A stretch of 64,000 bases of DNA, from positions 124,001 through 188,000 of the forward strand of contig CAZHUC010000001.1 of the NCBI GenBank assembly GCA_964535825.1, given 5' to 3'. A program made the position numbers and the translations under genes. The notes under the pieces are model-generated. The model was not told where the DNA came from. It made no database searches and saw only the letters and a program-made list of their open reading frames with translations. Below are positions 40,963-49,956 of the stretch, piece by piece (the stretch's first letter is position 1; every line of letters starts with the position of its first letter). Source of the stretch: CAZAQK01 sp964535825 (lineage in GTDB: Bacteria; Pseudomonadota; Alphaproteobacteria; Rickettsiales; SXRF01).

Positions 40963-42121
40963 GGCGAATATCTGCGGGTAATATCTGTTCAATGGTCTGG
41001 CGATAATGCCTGATGATAGACTCACGCCGGATGCTGTTTAGCTCGCCATCCTGCTGCATGGTGGAAATGTTGGCTTTAAGAGCATCTTCATTGGAAAGTA
41101 TGTGGTCAATGCCAGCGGCAATATCCTTGGCGGAGTGCGGATTGCAGGCATAGCCTATCTTTGCGGTATCAAAATAGCCATCGATCGCGCGGCCTTTGGA
41201 GAATAGCACAGGAACACCACATATCAATGCCTCGGCGAATACCAGCCCGTATGTTTCAGTGAAAGAAGGAGTGATCTGTGCGGCATAATCACCCAGAAAA
41301 TTCTGGAAGGTGTGGTTAGGCACAGCGCCTTTGAGAGTAATGCGTTTCTTCACGCCGGAGCGTTTGACCAGCGATCTTAGCTTCTGCATGTCCTCTAAAC
41401 TGTCACCGCCGTAAATATCCAGTGAAAGTGTAGGATATTTCTTTGCCAGTAGCTTCATGGCACTGAGGATGCCGACCAGATTCTTATTCTTGCGGGTTTT
41501 CCAATGCAGGCAGGTGATAAGTTTCATGCCGCCACGGTTTGTGGATGGTTTGAGCGTATCAAAGCCGGGCAGGGCAGGCAGCAAGGAGCATTTTTGTTCA
41601 TTAAGCCTTGCGTGCTTCACAAAGGGCGCAATGGCCCAAGGCGCGAAGGCAAATACATGCGATGCATAATCCGCAATATCCGCATAGGTATCATGCAGGC
41701 CAGGTTTGTATTTCAGTACGCGTACATCCGTACCTCCCTGTATGCTGCATATCAGTTTGCAGCCAAAGCGGCGGGCGAGTGCATGAGCGATGATACCTTC
41801 CACCGTGAATTTGTGGGCATGGATAAGCGATGGCACGATATTTCTTCTGGTGAGGTCGGCATAGATATATTCGGCCACTTCCAGCAGGCGCGGCAACCAG
41901 AACAGACCTTTAGGCAGTGCGGCATAGGTAACACATGTGTGATGCTTGCCGAATGGTGAGGAGCTAATATGTTTCCACCCATTGATACGATTGAGTGAGT
42001 AAACGACATTCGTATAATCCGGGATGCTTGCCACCAGATTATAGATCGCCCGGGTTTTGTCCGGTTTTACGCCATCAGGATAATCACTACTTATATGAAG
42101 GATAACGGGTTTGAGAGCCAT
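40952..42121 (-). CDS. Glycosyltransferase family 4-type
   Basis: 389 residues with a GT-B fold. The C-terminal donor-binding domain shows LITCLHWKTRKNKNLVGILS, LDIYGGDSLEDMQKL and the E-x7-E motif in TETYGLVFAEALICGVPVL. It transfers a sugar in the cytoplasm, probably for the polymer handled by the next gene. It overlaps the O-antigen-ligase-like gene by 35 bases and the dehydrogenase by 11. Confidence 0.9.
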   Translation of the reverse strand: MALKPVILHISSDYPDGVKPDKTRAIYNLVASIPDYTNVVYSLNRINGWKHISSSPFGKHHTCVTYAALPKGLFWLPRLLEVAEYIYADLTRRNIVPSLIHAHKFTVEGIIAHALARRFGCKLICSIQGGTDVRVLKYKPGLHDTYADIADYASHVFAFAPWAIAPFVKHARLNEQKCSLLPALPGFDTLKPSTNRGGMKLITCLHWKTRKNKNLVGILSAMKLLAKKYPTLSLDIYGGDSLEDMQKLRSLVKRSGVKKRITLKGAVPNHTFQNFLGDYAAQITPSFTETYGLVFAEALICGVPVLFSKGRAIDGYFDTAKIGYACNPHSAKDIAAGIDHILSNEDALKANISTMQQDGELNSIRRESIIRHYRQTIEQILPADIRHAA

Positions 42122-43322
42122 GGTTATGCCTGTAATTCAGTGCAAGCAGGGTTGCAAGTGCCAATGTGGTGGTGCTTGCCGGACCATAGAATGCGATGGG
42201 TTCGGTTAATCCGCCTATAAATAAGAATGAAATAAGGGCGAAAGCAACCAGTTCACGCGAGATAAAAGAAAAATATATCTTTATCAACAGGATGGCTGCG
42301 AACAAAGCGAGCCCTATATAGCCAACGGACAGTATTATCTGGAGGAATGCGTTGTGCGCATGACCGGCGGTGAAGCCAATATCAACAGCGGCTTCAGGGA
42401 TAAGAATATTGCTGGAGGCATAACCCCAGCCCCAAAGTGGCCGCTGGTGGATCAGATCAACAACCACGGCCCAGATGGCAGTGCGTCCTGTGCCAGTGCT
42501 GATCTCATAAATATCACCCGAGCGCGAGAGCATCTGGAATACACTGTCCATATCGAGCGTAGCAAGACTAACAAGAGCGATACAAATAAACAGGCAGAAC
42601 GCTGCAAGCCGTGCTTTGGAGGTGGTGATAGCACTGGTGATTAAAAGGCTGAAGATGAGGGCGGCCATGGATGTGCGGCTGTCGCTCATGATCAGGCCAG
42701 CTACGTTTATCCCGATGCACAGCCAGTAGATGATGCCCGTGTGTGTGGGGAGCTTGCGGTAATAACACAGTACCAGCAATGCCATGGCGGCAATATAACC
42801 ACAGGCATTGGCAGCACCGGTAATACCCGACAGGCGTGTGGATGTGGTGAGCACGCCGTTCACCCATTCTTTCATGCGGCCAAATTCAGGGTCGATGAAA
42901 TAGACCGCGATGGAAGCTGCAACCACCGTGGTACAACCACGGATGATCTGCTGGAGAAATTCCTGGGTGGTAAGTACAGCAGATGCCATAAAGAACATGA
43001 ACAGCACGGCGACCAGCGAGAAGGCGGATGCAAGGCTATATGCCCGGTCCAGCGAATAGAAGCAGGACGCAATGATGAGCATGAGCAGGGGTATCAGTAA
43101 TACATTATCTATCTGAAAAAGTTTTTTTACCCAGAGGCGGTAACAGAACAGGCAAAAGATCAGCGATATGCCCCAGATGCCCAGTTTCAGCATCACTTGC
43201 AGATCGATCGATTTATCCGCGTAGTCACGGATACGGAACACAGCGGCTGTCATGAACACGTTAAGAAACAGCAGCCATTTCGTGGTGTTGTAAACAAATC
43301 CTCTATTCAGAGTATTGATCAT
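42087..43322 (-). CDS. O-antigen ligase/polymerase family protein
   Basis: 411 residues with about eleven membrane helices. The periplasmic loop has SRSGDIYEISTGTGRTAIWA, RPLWGWGYASSN and GHAHNAFLQIILSVGYIGLA, the Wzy_C/WaaL pattern with the conserved His pair. Function is ligation or polymerisation of lipid-linked glycan in the periplasm. First gene of the three-gene surface-sugar unit. It is the second member of this family in the window (see 20604). Confidence 0.88.
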   Translation of the reverse strand: MINTLNRGFVYNTTKWLLFLNVFMTAAVFRIRDYADKSIDLQVMLKLGIWGISLIFCLFCYRLWVKKLFQIDNVLLIPLLMLIIASCFYSLDRAYSLASAFSLVAVLFMFFMASAVLTTQEFLQQIIRGCTTVVAASIAVYFIDPEFGRMKEWVNGVLTTSTRLSGITGAANACGYIAAMALLVLCYYRKLPTHTGIIYWLCIGINVAGLIMSDSRTSMAALIFSLLITSAITTSKARLAAFCLFICIALVSLATLDMDSVFQMLSRSGDIYEISTGTGRTAIWAVVVDLIHQRPLWGWGYASSNILIPEAAVDIGFTAGHAHNAFLQIILSVGYIGLALFAAILLIKIYFSFISRELVAFALISFLFIGGLTEPIAFYGPASTTTLALATLLALNYRHNHGSQTRYPSYK

Positions 43323-43404
43323 GTCATATTACGCGTTGTTACCTTTGTTACTTCCGTGAAGGGAGTAATTTTGAACGCACCGGCACAATAATTGACAAAA
43401 GTAC

Positions 43405-44868
43405 TTAGCTGTATAATGCCTTAAGTACGCCAGGAACGCTGGAAGGAATATCTTCAGCGATCAACCCCGGGCCAAAAAGAGCAGCGGCACGGCTATGAAT
43501 CCATACACCGGCACAAGCGGCTTCGAATGCAGGCATGCCCTGAGCGAGCAGGCCGGTGATGATGCCGGAAAGCACATCGCCACTGCCAGCGGTCGCAAGC
43601 CATACCGGTGCTTCCGCGTTGATGGCGATACGGCCATCCGGTGCGGCGATCACGGTGTCATTACCCTTATACACCACCACAGCGTTGCTGACCTCTGCGG
43701 CATCACGCGCACGTTCATGCTTCGGACCTTCAAAAGCGAACAGGCGTGTGAACTCGCCTTCATGCGGTGTGAGCACGACAGGGCCTTCCACCGCGGTGAA
43801 AAGGGTTTTAGGGGTAGATTTGAATGCGCTGAGTGCGTCGGCATCGATCACACAAGGTTTCTTGGAGGCAAGGATACGCAGTGTTTTTTCGCGCGTCACT
43901 TCATTTGCACCACAACCCGGGCCGATGAGAACAGCACTGGTGTTCTTATCTTCCAGTAATGCATCCAGCTGCTTGAGGTCTGAAGCTGGTTTGGTCATCA
44001 CAGAGGTGAGGGACGCAGCATAAACCGGCAGCACATCAGGTGCGCAGACCACGCTTACCAGACCAGAACCGGCACGCAGCGCGCCAAGCGCTCCGAGTTT
44101 GGTTGCACCCGTATAACCAAGACCTGCACCGATCACCAGCGCGTGTCCGCGTGAGTATTTGTGGCTTTCCGGTGTCGGGGTCGTGAAATTATGTGCCCAC
44201 AGCACAGGAGAATTCAGGAAATAATCCGCCTGAACATTCTCACCTGCGATACCAATATCAAATACATGCAGGCCGCCTGTGTAGGCTTTGCCTGGTAACA
44301 ACACATGGCCAAGCTTCGGACGTACGAAGGTAACCGTGTGGGTAGCACGCACGGCAGCGCCCATGACCTCGCCCGTGCTGGCATTAATACCACTTGGGAT
44401 ATCAACAGAAATGATCGGAAGGCCAGATGCATTCAGTGCTTCAATGGCATCGCGCGTTGCGCCAGCGATACTGCGGCTCAGGCCAGTGCCATAGATGGCA
44501 TCAACAATCAGTTCCTGACCATGCAGCATGCTTTCATCGAACAGCAATGTGCGGCCATAATGTTCTTCATATTTATGCAAGGCGAGGATGGCAGCCCCTT
44601 CAATGGCATTATCATTGCCAATAACTGTTACGGTCACAGGCCAGCCACGTTCCCGCAGGATGCGCGCCACCACGAAACCATCGCCGCCATTGTTACCAAC
44701 GCCACAAACGATCAGGGCAGGACACTGGTGATAGGTCTCACAGATCAGGTCTGCGACGGCGCGGCCGGCATTTTCCATGAGTGATTCGGTGCTTACACCT
44801 TGTGTGATGGCAGCACGGTCAGCGGCGCGGGATTGGTCGGCATCAAGTAATGCAGCAGCATGTAGCAT
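43405..44868 (-). CDS. nnr: NAD(P)H-hydrate epimerase/dehydratase (bifunctional)
   Basis: Repairs hydrated NADH and NADPH. N-terminal epimerase domain (LDADQSRAADRAAI, GVGNNGGDGFVVARIL, VDAIYGTGLSR) and C-terminal ADP-dependent dehydratase domain (VIGPGCGANE, VLTPHEGEFTRLFA, ATAGSGDVLSGIITGLLAQG). The ATG at 44868 gives MLHAAALLD, the normal family start, with GAGGCG 7 bases upstream; the longer frame to 44907 would overlap the previous gene. 487 residues, normal for the fused form. Confidence 0.95.
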   Translation of the reverse strand: MLHAAALLDADQSRAADRAAITQGVSTESLMENAGRAVADLICETYHQCPALIVCGVGNNGGDGFVVARILRERGWPVTVTVIGNDNAIEGAAILALHKYEEHYGRTLLFDESMLHGQELIVDAIYGTGLSRSIAGATRDAIEALNASGLPIISVDIPSGINASTGEVMGAAVRATHTVTFVRPKLGHVLLPGKAYTGGLHVFDIGIAGENVQADYFLNSPVLWAHNFTTPTPESHKYSRGHALVIGAGLGYTGATKLGALGALRAGSGLVSVVCAPDVLPVYAASLTSVMTKPASDLKQLDALLEDKNTSAVLIGPGCGANEVTREKTLRILASKKPCVIDADALSAFKSTPKTLFTAVEGPVVLTPHEGEFTRLFAFEGPKHERARDAAEVSNAVVVYKGNDTVIAAPDGRIAINAEAPVWLATAGSGDVLSGIITGLLAQGMPAFEAACAGVWIHSRAAALFGPGLIAEDIPSSVPGVLKALYS

Positions 44869-44894
44869 AGGAGGTCGCCTCGTGGGTTTGTTGT

Positions 44895-45359
44895 TCATGG
44901 ATGCCACTTATTTAGCATGTTCGCAACACCTGCTTCAATAAGTTTGAGCACATAATCAAAATCTTCCTGATCGCCATAGTATGGATCCGGGACTTCTTGG
45001 ACTTGTGGATGCCCTGCATAGCGCAGGAACAGGGCGATCTCTGCCGTATGTGATTTGGGAGCGAAGTGTCTTAGCTCACGCTCATGCCCTTTATCCATGG
45101 CAAGTATCAGGTCAAAATCATTATAATCAGCGGCTTGTACCTGACGCGCCCGCAGGTCATCCATGATAATGCCATGTTTTTTGGCAGTGGCTATTGTGCG
45201 CCTGTCGGGTGCTTCGCCGATGTGATAGCCATGCATGCCTGCGGAATCACAAGTGATATGCTTTAATGCGGGATTCTGCTGCACCCTATGTCGCAACACG
45301 ACCTCTGCCGTGGGTGATCGGCAGATGTTTCCAGTGCAGACAAAAAGGATTTTCTTCAT
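44895..45359 (-). CDS. Low-molecular-weight protein-tyrosine-phosphatase
   Basis: 154 residues. The active-site loop CTGNICRSPTAE is at the N-terminus and the catalytic Asp is in VPDPYYGDQEDFDYVL. In polysaccharide loci such enzymes often act on tyrosine kinases of export systems, but here no kinase is next to it and nnr follows on the same strand. Confidence 0.93.
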   Translation of the reverse strand: MKKILFVCTGNICRSPTAEVVLRHRVQQNPALKHITCDSAGMHGYHIGEAPDRRTIATAKKHGIIMDDLRARQVQAADYNDFDLILAMDKGHERELRHFAPKSHTAEIALFLRYAGHPQVQEVPDPYYGDQEDFDYVLKLIEAGVANMLNKWHP

Positions 45360-45379
45360 AGGGATTGTGTTATAGATTG

Positions 45380-45404
45380 CCTGACTAATAAAGCAATAGT
45401 CAGG
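45380..45404 (+). repeat. Inverted repeat overlapping the ribosome binding site of the sulfate-binding gene
   Basis: CCTGACT / AGTCAGG, 7 bp with an 11-base loop. Its right arm covers the first bases of AGGGG, the ribosome binding site 7 bases before the ATG at 45411. Confidence 0.4.
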
Positions 45405-45410
45405 GGAAAT

Positions 45411-46409
45411 ATGTTGTTTTGCAGGCGGATGCTGGTCGGAATACTCGGCCTGTTTTTTTCACATGCTGCTGTGGCCGCACCTGTCGAATTGCTTAATGTT
45501 TCTTATGACCCGACACGCGCTTTCTATGAAGACTATAATGCCCTGTTCGCAAAACACTGGAAGCGAAAGATGGGGCAGGAGATGGTCATTGCCCAGTCGC
45601 ACGGCGGGTCTGGTAAACAGGCACGCTCGGTAATGGAAGGCCTCAGGGCGGATGTGGTAACACTGGCACTTGCTTATGATATTGATGTTCTGGCCAGTAG
45701 AAGAAATTTGCTGCCAAAGGACTGGCAACAGAAATTCCCAAACAACAGCTCACCCTATACCTCTACCATTGTGTTTCTGGTGCGCACCGGTAATCCGAAG
45801 AATATCCGTGACTGGGATGATCTGATCCGTCCGGATGTACAGGTGATAACACCAAACCCTAAGACATCCGGTGGTGCGCGCTGGAACTATCTGGCGGCGT
45901 GGGCCTACGCCAATGAAAAATTCACTGGTGATGAAGACAAGATAAAAGAATTCGTCGGTGCTATCTTTAAGAACGTACCGGTGCTGGATGCGGGTGCACG
46001 CGGTTCAACAACGACATTCATTCAGCGCGGTATCGGTGATGTGCTGGTGACATGGGAAAATGAAGCATTCCTCGCCCGCGAAGAGATCGGTAAAGGCAAG
46101 TTCGATATGGTTGCACCATCGATCAGCATCAAGACCGAGCCGCCTGTTGCGGTCGTAGAAAAATATACCGCCAAGCATAACACGACAAAAGTTGCAAAAG
46201 CGTATCTCGACTATTTATATTCGCCGCAAGCACAGGAAATTGTCGCGAAGCATTATTTTCGTCCGACCGATCCGGCGGTGGCAGAAAAATATGCAGCGAG
46301 ATACGCACAAATCCGCATGGTCAACATAAATGATCTGGGTGGATGGCAGAATGTGCAAAAAAAACACTTTGACGACGACGGAATATTCGATCAAATATAT
46401 TTCAAGTAA
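45411..46409 (+). CDS. Sulfate ABC transporter substrate-binding protein
   Basis: 332 residues with a signal peptide ending SHAAVAA and the Sbp family core: LLNVSYDPTRAFYEDYNALF, QSHGGSGKQARSVMEGL, ADVVTLALAYDID, NPKTSGGARWNYLAAWAYA and GARGSTTTFIQRGIGDVLVT. It binds sulfate or thiosulfate in the periplasm. The matching permease and ATPase genes (cysT, cysW, cysA) are not in the window, so it is an orphan here. A terminator follows. Confidence 0.93.
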   Translation: MLFCRRMLVGILGLFFSHAAVAAPVELLNVSYDPTRAFYEDYNALFAKHWKRKMGQEMVIAQSHGGSGKQARSVMEGLRADVVTLALAYDIDVLASRRNLLPKDWQQKFPNNSSPYTSTIVFLVRTGNPKNIRDWDDLIRPDVQVITPNPKTSGGARWNYLAAWAYANEKFTGDEDKIKEFVGAIFKNVPVLDAGARGSTTTFIQRGIGDVLVTWENEAFLAREEIGKGKFDMVAPSISIKTEPPVAVVEKYTAKHNTTKVAKAYLDYLYSPQAQEIVAKHYFRPTDPAVAEKYAARYAQIRMVNINDLGGWQNVQKKHFDDDGIFDQIYFK

Positions 46410-46432
46410 CCGATATAGGTTATGACAGGGGG

Positions 46433-46468
46433 AAGGCCGGAAGCAACGTTAAGTTGCTCCGGCCTTTT
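46433..46468 (+). terminator. Rho-independent terminator
   Basis: Stem AAGGCCGG then AGCAAC, pairing with GTTGCT then CCGGCCTT with one bulged base and a short loop, followed by a T-rich run. It ends the sulfate-binding gene. Confidence 0.85.
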
Positions 46469-46511
46469 TATTGGTATAGTATGGGTTTCCAATAGTTCCG
46501 GAGGATCGGTT

Positions 46512-47033
46512 ATGCGCACAGATACATTTTACACCAAGGTCATGGATTCACCGGTTGGCCAGTTGCAACTGGTGGCATCGGGTAAAGGTTTATGTGGTGT
46601 GTTGTTCGCCAAGGGCAAACATAATGATGTGATGTTCAGGACAGAGCTGGTGACATCAGAAGATCACCCTGTGCTGCAAAAAGCTGAGAAGCAGCTGAAT
46701 GAATATTTCGCAGGTAAGCGCACAGCATTTGACCTGCCGCTGGATATGCATGGCACAATATTTCAGATCAAGGCGTGGCGTGAGCTGCAAAAAATTCCAT
46801 ACGGCCAGACCGTTTCCTACGGCCAGCAGGCGAAAGGCATGGGAGATGCGAACAAGGCGCGTGCGGTCGGCATGGCCAATGGTCGCAACCCGATCGCCAT
46901 TATTGTACCGTGTCATCGGGTGATCGGCGCGAATGGTTCACTCACCGGCTTTGGTGGCGGGCTGAATATCAAGCAGCAACTGCTGGATATGGAACAGGCC
47001 GTAGCGGCAAAGGCCCAGAAATTCGCTGCGTAA
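46512..47033 (+). CDS. ogt: Methylated-DNA--protein-cysteine methyltransferase
   Basis: Repairs O6-alkylguanine by moving the alkyl group to its own Cys. 173 residues from the ATG at 46512 (GGAGGATC upstream). The active site is IVPCHRVIG, preceded by the helix-turn-helix FQIKAWRELQKIPYGQTVSY and followed by GSLTGFGGGLNIKQQLLDME. Ogt rather than Ada: there is no N-terminal Ada domain. Confidence 0.95.
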   Translation: MRTDTFYTKVMDSPVGQLQLVASGKGLCGVLFAKGKHNDVMFRTELVTSEDHPVLQKAEKQLNEYFAGKRTAFDLPLDMHGTIFQIKAWRELQKIPYGQTVSYGQQAKGMGDANKARAVGMANGRNPIAIIVPCHRVIGANGSLTGFGGGLNIKQQLLDMEQAVAAKAQKFAA

Positions 47034-47071
47034 GTGATGGCAAGTGGTGGGCGATAATGGACGAACGAGTG

Positions 47072-47644
47072 CTATGGAAACTCTTTAACTCTAAAGATGC
47101 CTTTTATGCACTTTGGATTTCTTACGCTAATTTGAATATGAGTTTTTCCCATAAATCTTGAATTGTCATAAATAGGCTCTCCTTCAATAAATGCGCCTTT
47201 GACAGTATCAAATGGAAATTGGCCTTCGGATTCTCTCATTATATGTAGATAGTTAATTACTGCACAATCTAGATTATTACGTCCATCTTCCTGATTCTTA
47301 GGTAATTCATATCCCGCCTTATTAACCACATCTACAAATGCTTTATAAGCAATCTTAAGATGCTCTACTCCTGCCTTAGTAGTTAAATCTAAACAGTGTC
47401 CAAGATCAATTGCAGATCCGATTACCCATGGTTTAAATTGTTTTCTGGTTTTATTTCTTTTTGCTTGTTCGTTTGCAAATTCTAATCCCCTGGCGGGATT
47501 AGCTTCCCAGAAATAAATACCTGCTCCTAGCCAATCCCAAGAATTAGTGCTGGGTTTAAAGTCCTTACCTTTAATCAAGTCCTCACCCACTGACCTATCA
47601 CATCCATGATAGCCCAAAATAAACGCTGTATTTAGCGAGCTCAA
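47072..47644 (-). CDS. Putative ADP-ribosyltransferase-like toxin
   Basis: 190-residue protein whose N-terminus, ILGYHGCDRSVGEDLIKG, then WDWLGAGIYFWEANPARGLE, has the H-[T/G], Y and E positions of PARP/DUF3990-type ADP-ribosyltransferase folds. Start codon is TTG, overlapping the TGA of the upstream small gene (TTGA), so translation is probably coupled. The gene is far more AT-rich than ogt, which ends 38 bases away, and sits close to tRNA-Val. The assignment as a toxin is inferred from the fold pattern and from the two-gene layout; the catalytic Glu is not certain. Confidence 0.6.
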   Translation of the reverse strand: MSSLNTAFILGYHGCDRSVGEDLIKGKDFKPSTNSWDWLGAGIYFWEANPARGLEFANEQAKRNKTRKQFKPWVIGSAIDLGHCLDLTTKAGVEHLKIAYKAFVDVVNKAGYELPKNQEDGRNNLDCAVINYLHIMRESEGQFPFDTVKGAFIEGEPIYDNSRFMGKTHIQISVRNPKCIKGIFRVKEFP

Positions 47645-47871
47645 TTTTTGTATTTTGAAGTAAGATTACCAGAAGCAGTATAAATACCGCTGCTTGATAA
47701 AGCAGATGCTGCACTAGCTGATGTAGAGAGAACTACCGTATTGTATTGTCTAACGGCAGTTCTAAAAGCAGGTAACTCTTTCTCAAGAGAAGCCTCCGTG
47801 GAACCCACGAAGATGCTACCGCCATTATTTGTAGGAAATTTTATGGGACGACCTTTACTCATAGCTACCAT
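47641..47871 (-). CDS. Small partner of the putative toxin (antitoxin candidate)
   Basis: 76 residues (or 73 from the ATG at 47862, MSKGRPIKFPTNN). It is coupled to the toxin-like gene by TTGA. Composition is rich in Ser, Thr and Ala with no clear DNA-binding motif; the first part, GRPIKFPTNNGGSIFVGSTE, is polar. It could be an antitoxin by position. AT-rich like its partner. Not a family I recognise. Confidence 0.5.
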   Translation of the reverse strand: MVAMSKGRPIKFPTNNGGSIFVGSTEASLEKELPAFRTAVRQYNTVVLSTSASAASALSSSGIYTASGNLTSKYKN

Positions 47872-47986
47872 AATATCAAATTCTATCTATGTCAGGAACT
47901 GGTATTTTTACACAAAATAACCCATTGATTATAAAAACATCGCTAGCAGATATTATGGCTAAACAGCATCATTATGCCATATGCGG

Positions 47987-48063
<77 letters not shown>

Positions 48064-48179
48064 TTTCCGTGTAAACGGAGGGCTTTGATAGCAGCAAGAT
48101 CCTGCATTTTGCAAGTTAAATAGCAAAAACAGCACTATAGTATTGCAAAACTATGGCTGGTTGCTATTGATGCATCTAT

Positions 48180-48255
48180 GTGCCCGTAGCTCAGGGGATA
48201 GAGCAACAGCCTTCTAAGCTGTGGGTCGCAGGTTCGATTCCTGCCGGGCACGCCA
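48180..48255 (+). tRNA. tRNA-Arg (anticodon TCT)
   Basis: Acceptor GTGCCCG/CGGGCAC, anticodon stem ACAGC/GCTGT with loop CTTCTAA, T-arm GCAGG/CCTGC with TTCGATT, discriminator G and encoded CCA. Confidence 0.95.
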
Positions 48256-48335
48256 ACTATTTCTATTCAATAACTTAAAGCGCGTTCTTTATCTTATCCC
48301 ATTAAAAAGTACACGCTACATCGAATAGAACTGAG

Positions 48336-49874
48336 CTATGACATACTGATACTCAGGTTGTGCCCTTTTCCTGCAAGCCACGGGCTTTGGTCTATAGAAT
48401 CTAGGCGCTTGCTAACCTCATCCACGATTTTAGGGGCTTTGATTGCACCGTCTTTTACATCTTCCTGTGCAGAAAGATAGGTCGCAATTTGCGTCAATGC
48501 ATTTTGCCTGTCTTCCTTAGGAAGCATGGCTACGGTTTGTGTTGCCATAGCATACATGGGTTCATACTCTTTATCGCTCTCATAAGAAGCATCTCGGTTG
48601 CGCGATGAAGAAGCTGCTAGCAACGAAGCTGCAATATAGGCAACAGCGGTAAACGTAGAAAGATACGGGCTAACTACCCCGCCAAATTTTGTTTTGGCAA
48701 TCCTTTCCCTGCGCTCAAGCTCGAATATGCCTTTTTGCAGCTCACTTGCCTTGCTAATAGCAGTTGCTTCTTTATTACGCATGGCACTACTATTTACCAA
48801 GCTACCAAGCTCGCTAGTTAAGGCGCTATGGCTTTTACCATTATACAGGCCGCCCTTCTCGTTAGCCCATAACTTCATTTTCTTTTTTTCTTCTAACGTG
48901 TCCGTGAAGTAGAGCATGCTATATATGCTGCTGATGATCCCCTTAAAGCGCATGGGAGAGGCAAATACCAAATTACTTATACCACTTGGAATTTCAGATG
49001 GGTGCGTGGCATAATGCTTAAATGATTTGGGGACTGGTTTTTCCTTTTTCTCTGGCACAAATATAACAGCTGCTGAACCGCCTGCACCCAATATCCCTTT
49101 AGTCATGCGGCTGATGCCTGCTCCAGAGCGCCGATAATCGCCAAGACCAGAGCTAAAATGACCTATGCCGCTGAGCATACCCAGCCCATAGTTCAGTTCA
49201 ATCGGATGGGTGGCAATAAACTGATTGACCTTTTCCATTGAGCTTTTTCGAGCTTCCGGCGTTGCAATTTCGGGTAATTGAATACCGTTATGCTGAAAAT
49301 GTTCATGCATATCACGAAATAAACGGTCAAAATCTATCGAGCCTTTACCGTTTCCGTATACAGCCACCACGCTGTCAGCAGCCATGAGCGTGATGCCGGT
49401 TTGTAAACGTTTCCAGTCTTTCTGGCCTAATCCGGCCAGTGCCACGGCTGCACTGCCTGCCATGGCAAGACGGCCAGACCATTTGAGTGAATCACGTTTG
49501 AGGTTATTGCCTGCTTCGTGAGAGTTTTTAGCTGAATCATCGCTTATACTGCCATCAGCGATAAGTTCCTTTGATTCCAACCATGCAATAAGATTATCTG
49601 CCTGTTTCTTTGAAAGGCCGTGTGATATCAGCACATGCTCGCCTTTTACCACATCAACAAACGTGTTTTTATACCCTTGGGCTTTAATGGCTGCGGGCAG
49701 GGCACTCAATTCACCTGCCTGACACTGGTTATTTGCAACAACTTTTACACGGTAGGTATCACCTGCTTCTTTCTCAATCACAGCCTGTTGCAAAGGAAAC
49801 GATCTATCTGCCGGCGGCGAACCATCCATGCGCATTCCCCAGCTTGTTTGTGTGTTGCTTTCAGGTGTATCCAT
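48336..49874 (-). CDS. Large hypothetical protein with hydrophobic segments
   Basis: 512 residues. No known domain is recognised. The first 110 residues look soluble (YRVKVVANNQCQAGELSALP, ending in ISHGLSKKQADNLIAWLESK, a small helical block). Then come short hydrophobic stretches (WSGRLAMAGSAAVALAGLG, GILGAGGSAAVIFVP, PYLSTFTAVAYIAASLLAAS) that might cross or bind membranes. The end is charged. A signal peptide is absent. It stands alone between tRNA-Arg and the metal operon; its role is unknown. It could be a lineage-specific effector or structural protein, but nothing shows that directly. Confidence 0.6.
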   Translation of the reverse strand: MDTPESNTQTSWGMRMDGSPPADRSFPLQQAVIEKEAGDTYRVKVVANNQCQAGELSALPAAIKAQGYKNTFVDVVKGEHVLISHGLSKKQADNLIAWLESKELIADGSISDDSAKNSHEAGNNLKRDSLKWSGRLAMAGSAAVALAGLGQKDWKRLQTGITLMAADSVVAVYGNGKGSIDFDRLFRDMHEHFQHNGIQLPEIATPEARKSSMEKVNQFIATHPIELNYGLGMLSGIGHFSSGLGDYRRSGAGISRMTKGILGAGGSAAVIFVPEKKEKPVPKSFKHYATHPSEIPSGISNLVFASPMRFKGIISSIYSMLYFTDTLEEKKKMKLWANEKGGLYNGKSHSALTSELGSLVNSSAMRNKEATAISKASELQKGIFELERRERIAKTKFGGVVSPYLSTFTAVAYIAASLLAASSSRNRDASYESDKEYEPMYAMATQTVAMLPKEDRQNALTQIATYLSAQEDVKDGAIKAPKIVDEVSKRLDSIDQSPWLAGKGHNLSISMS

Positions 49875-49956
49875 ACGTTTCTATGATACCATATTCCGAT
49901 GACAGTTATATGACACCAGAAATGAATAAATAATTATTCAATACAATGACTTAATT

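Noticed and set aside
43495..44784. Long plus-strand frames inside nnr
   Set aside because: They are antisense shadows of nnr, which matches its family over the whole length.
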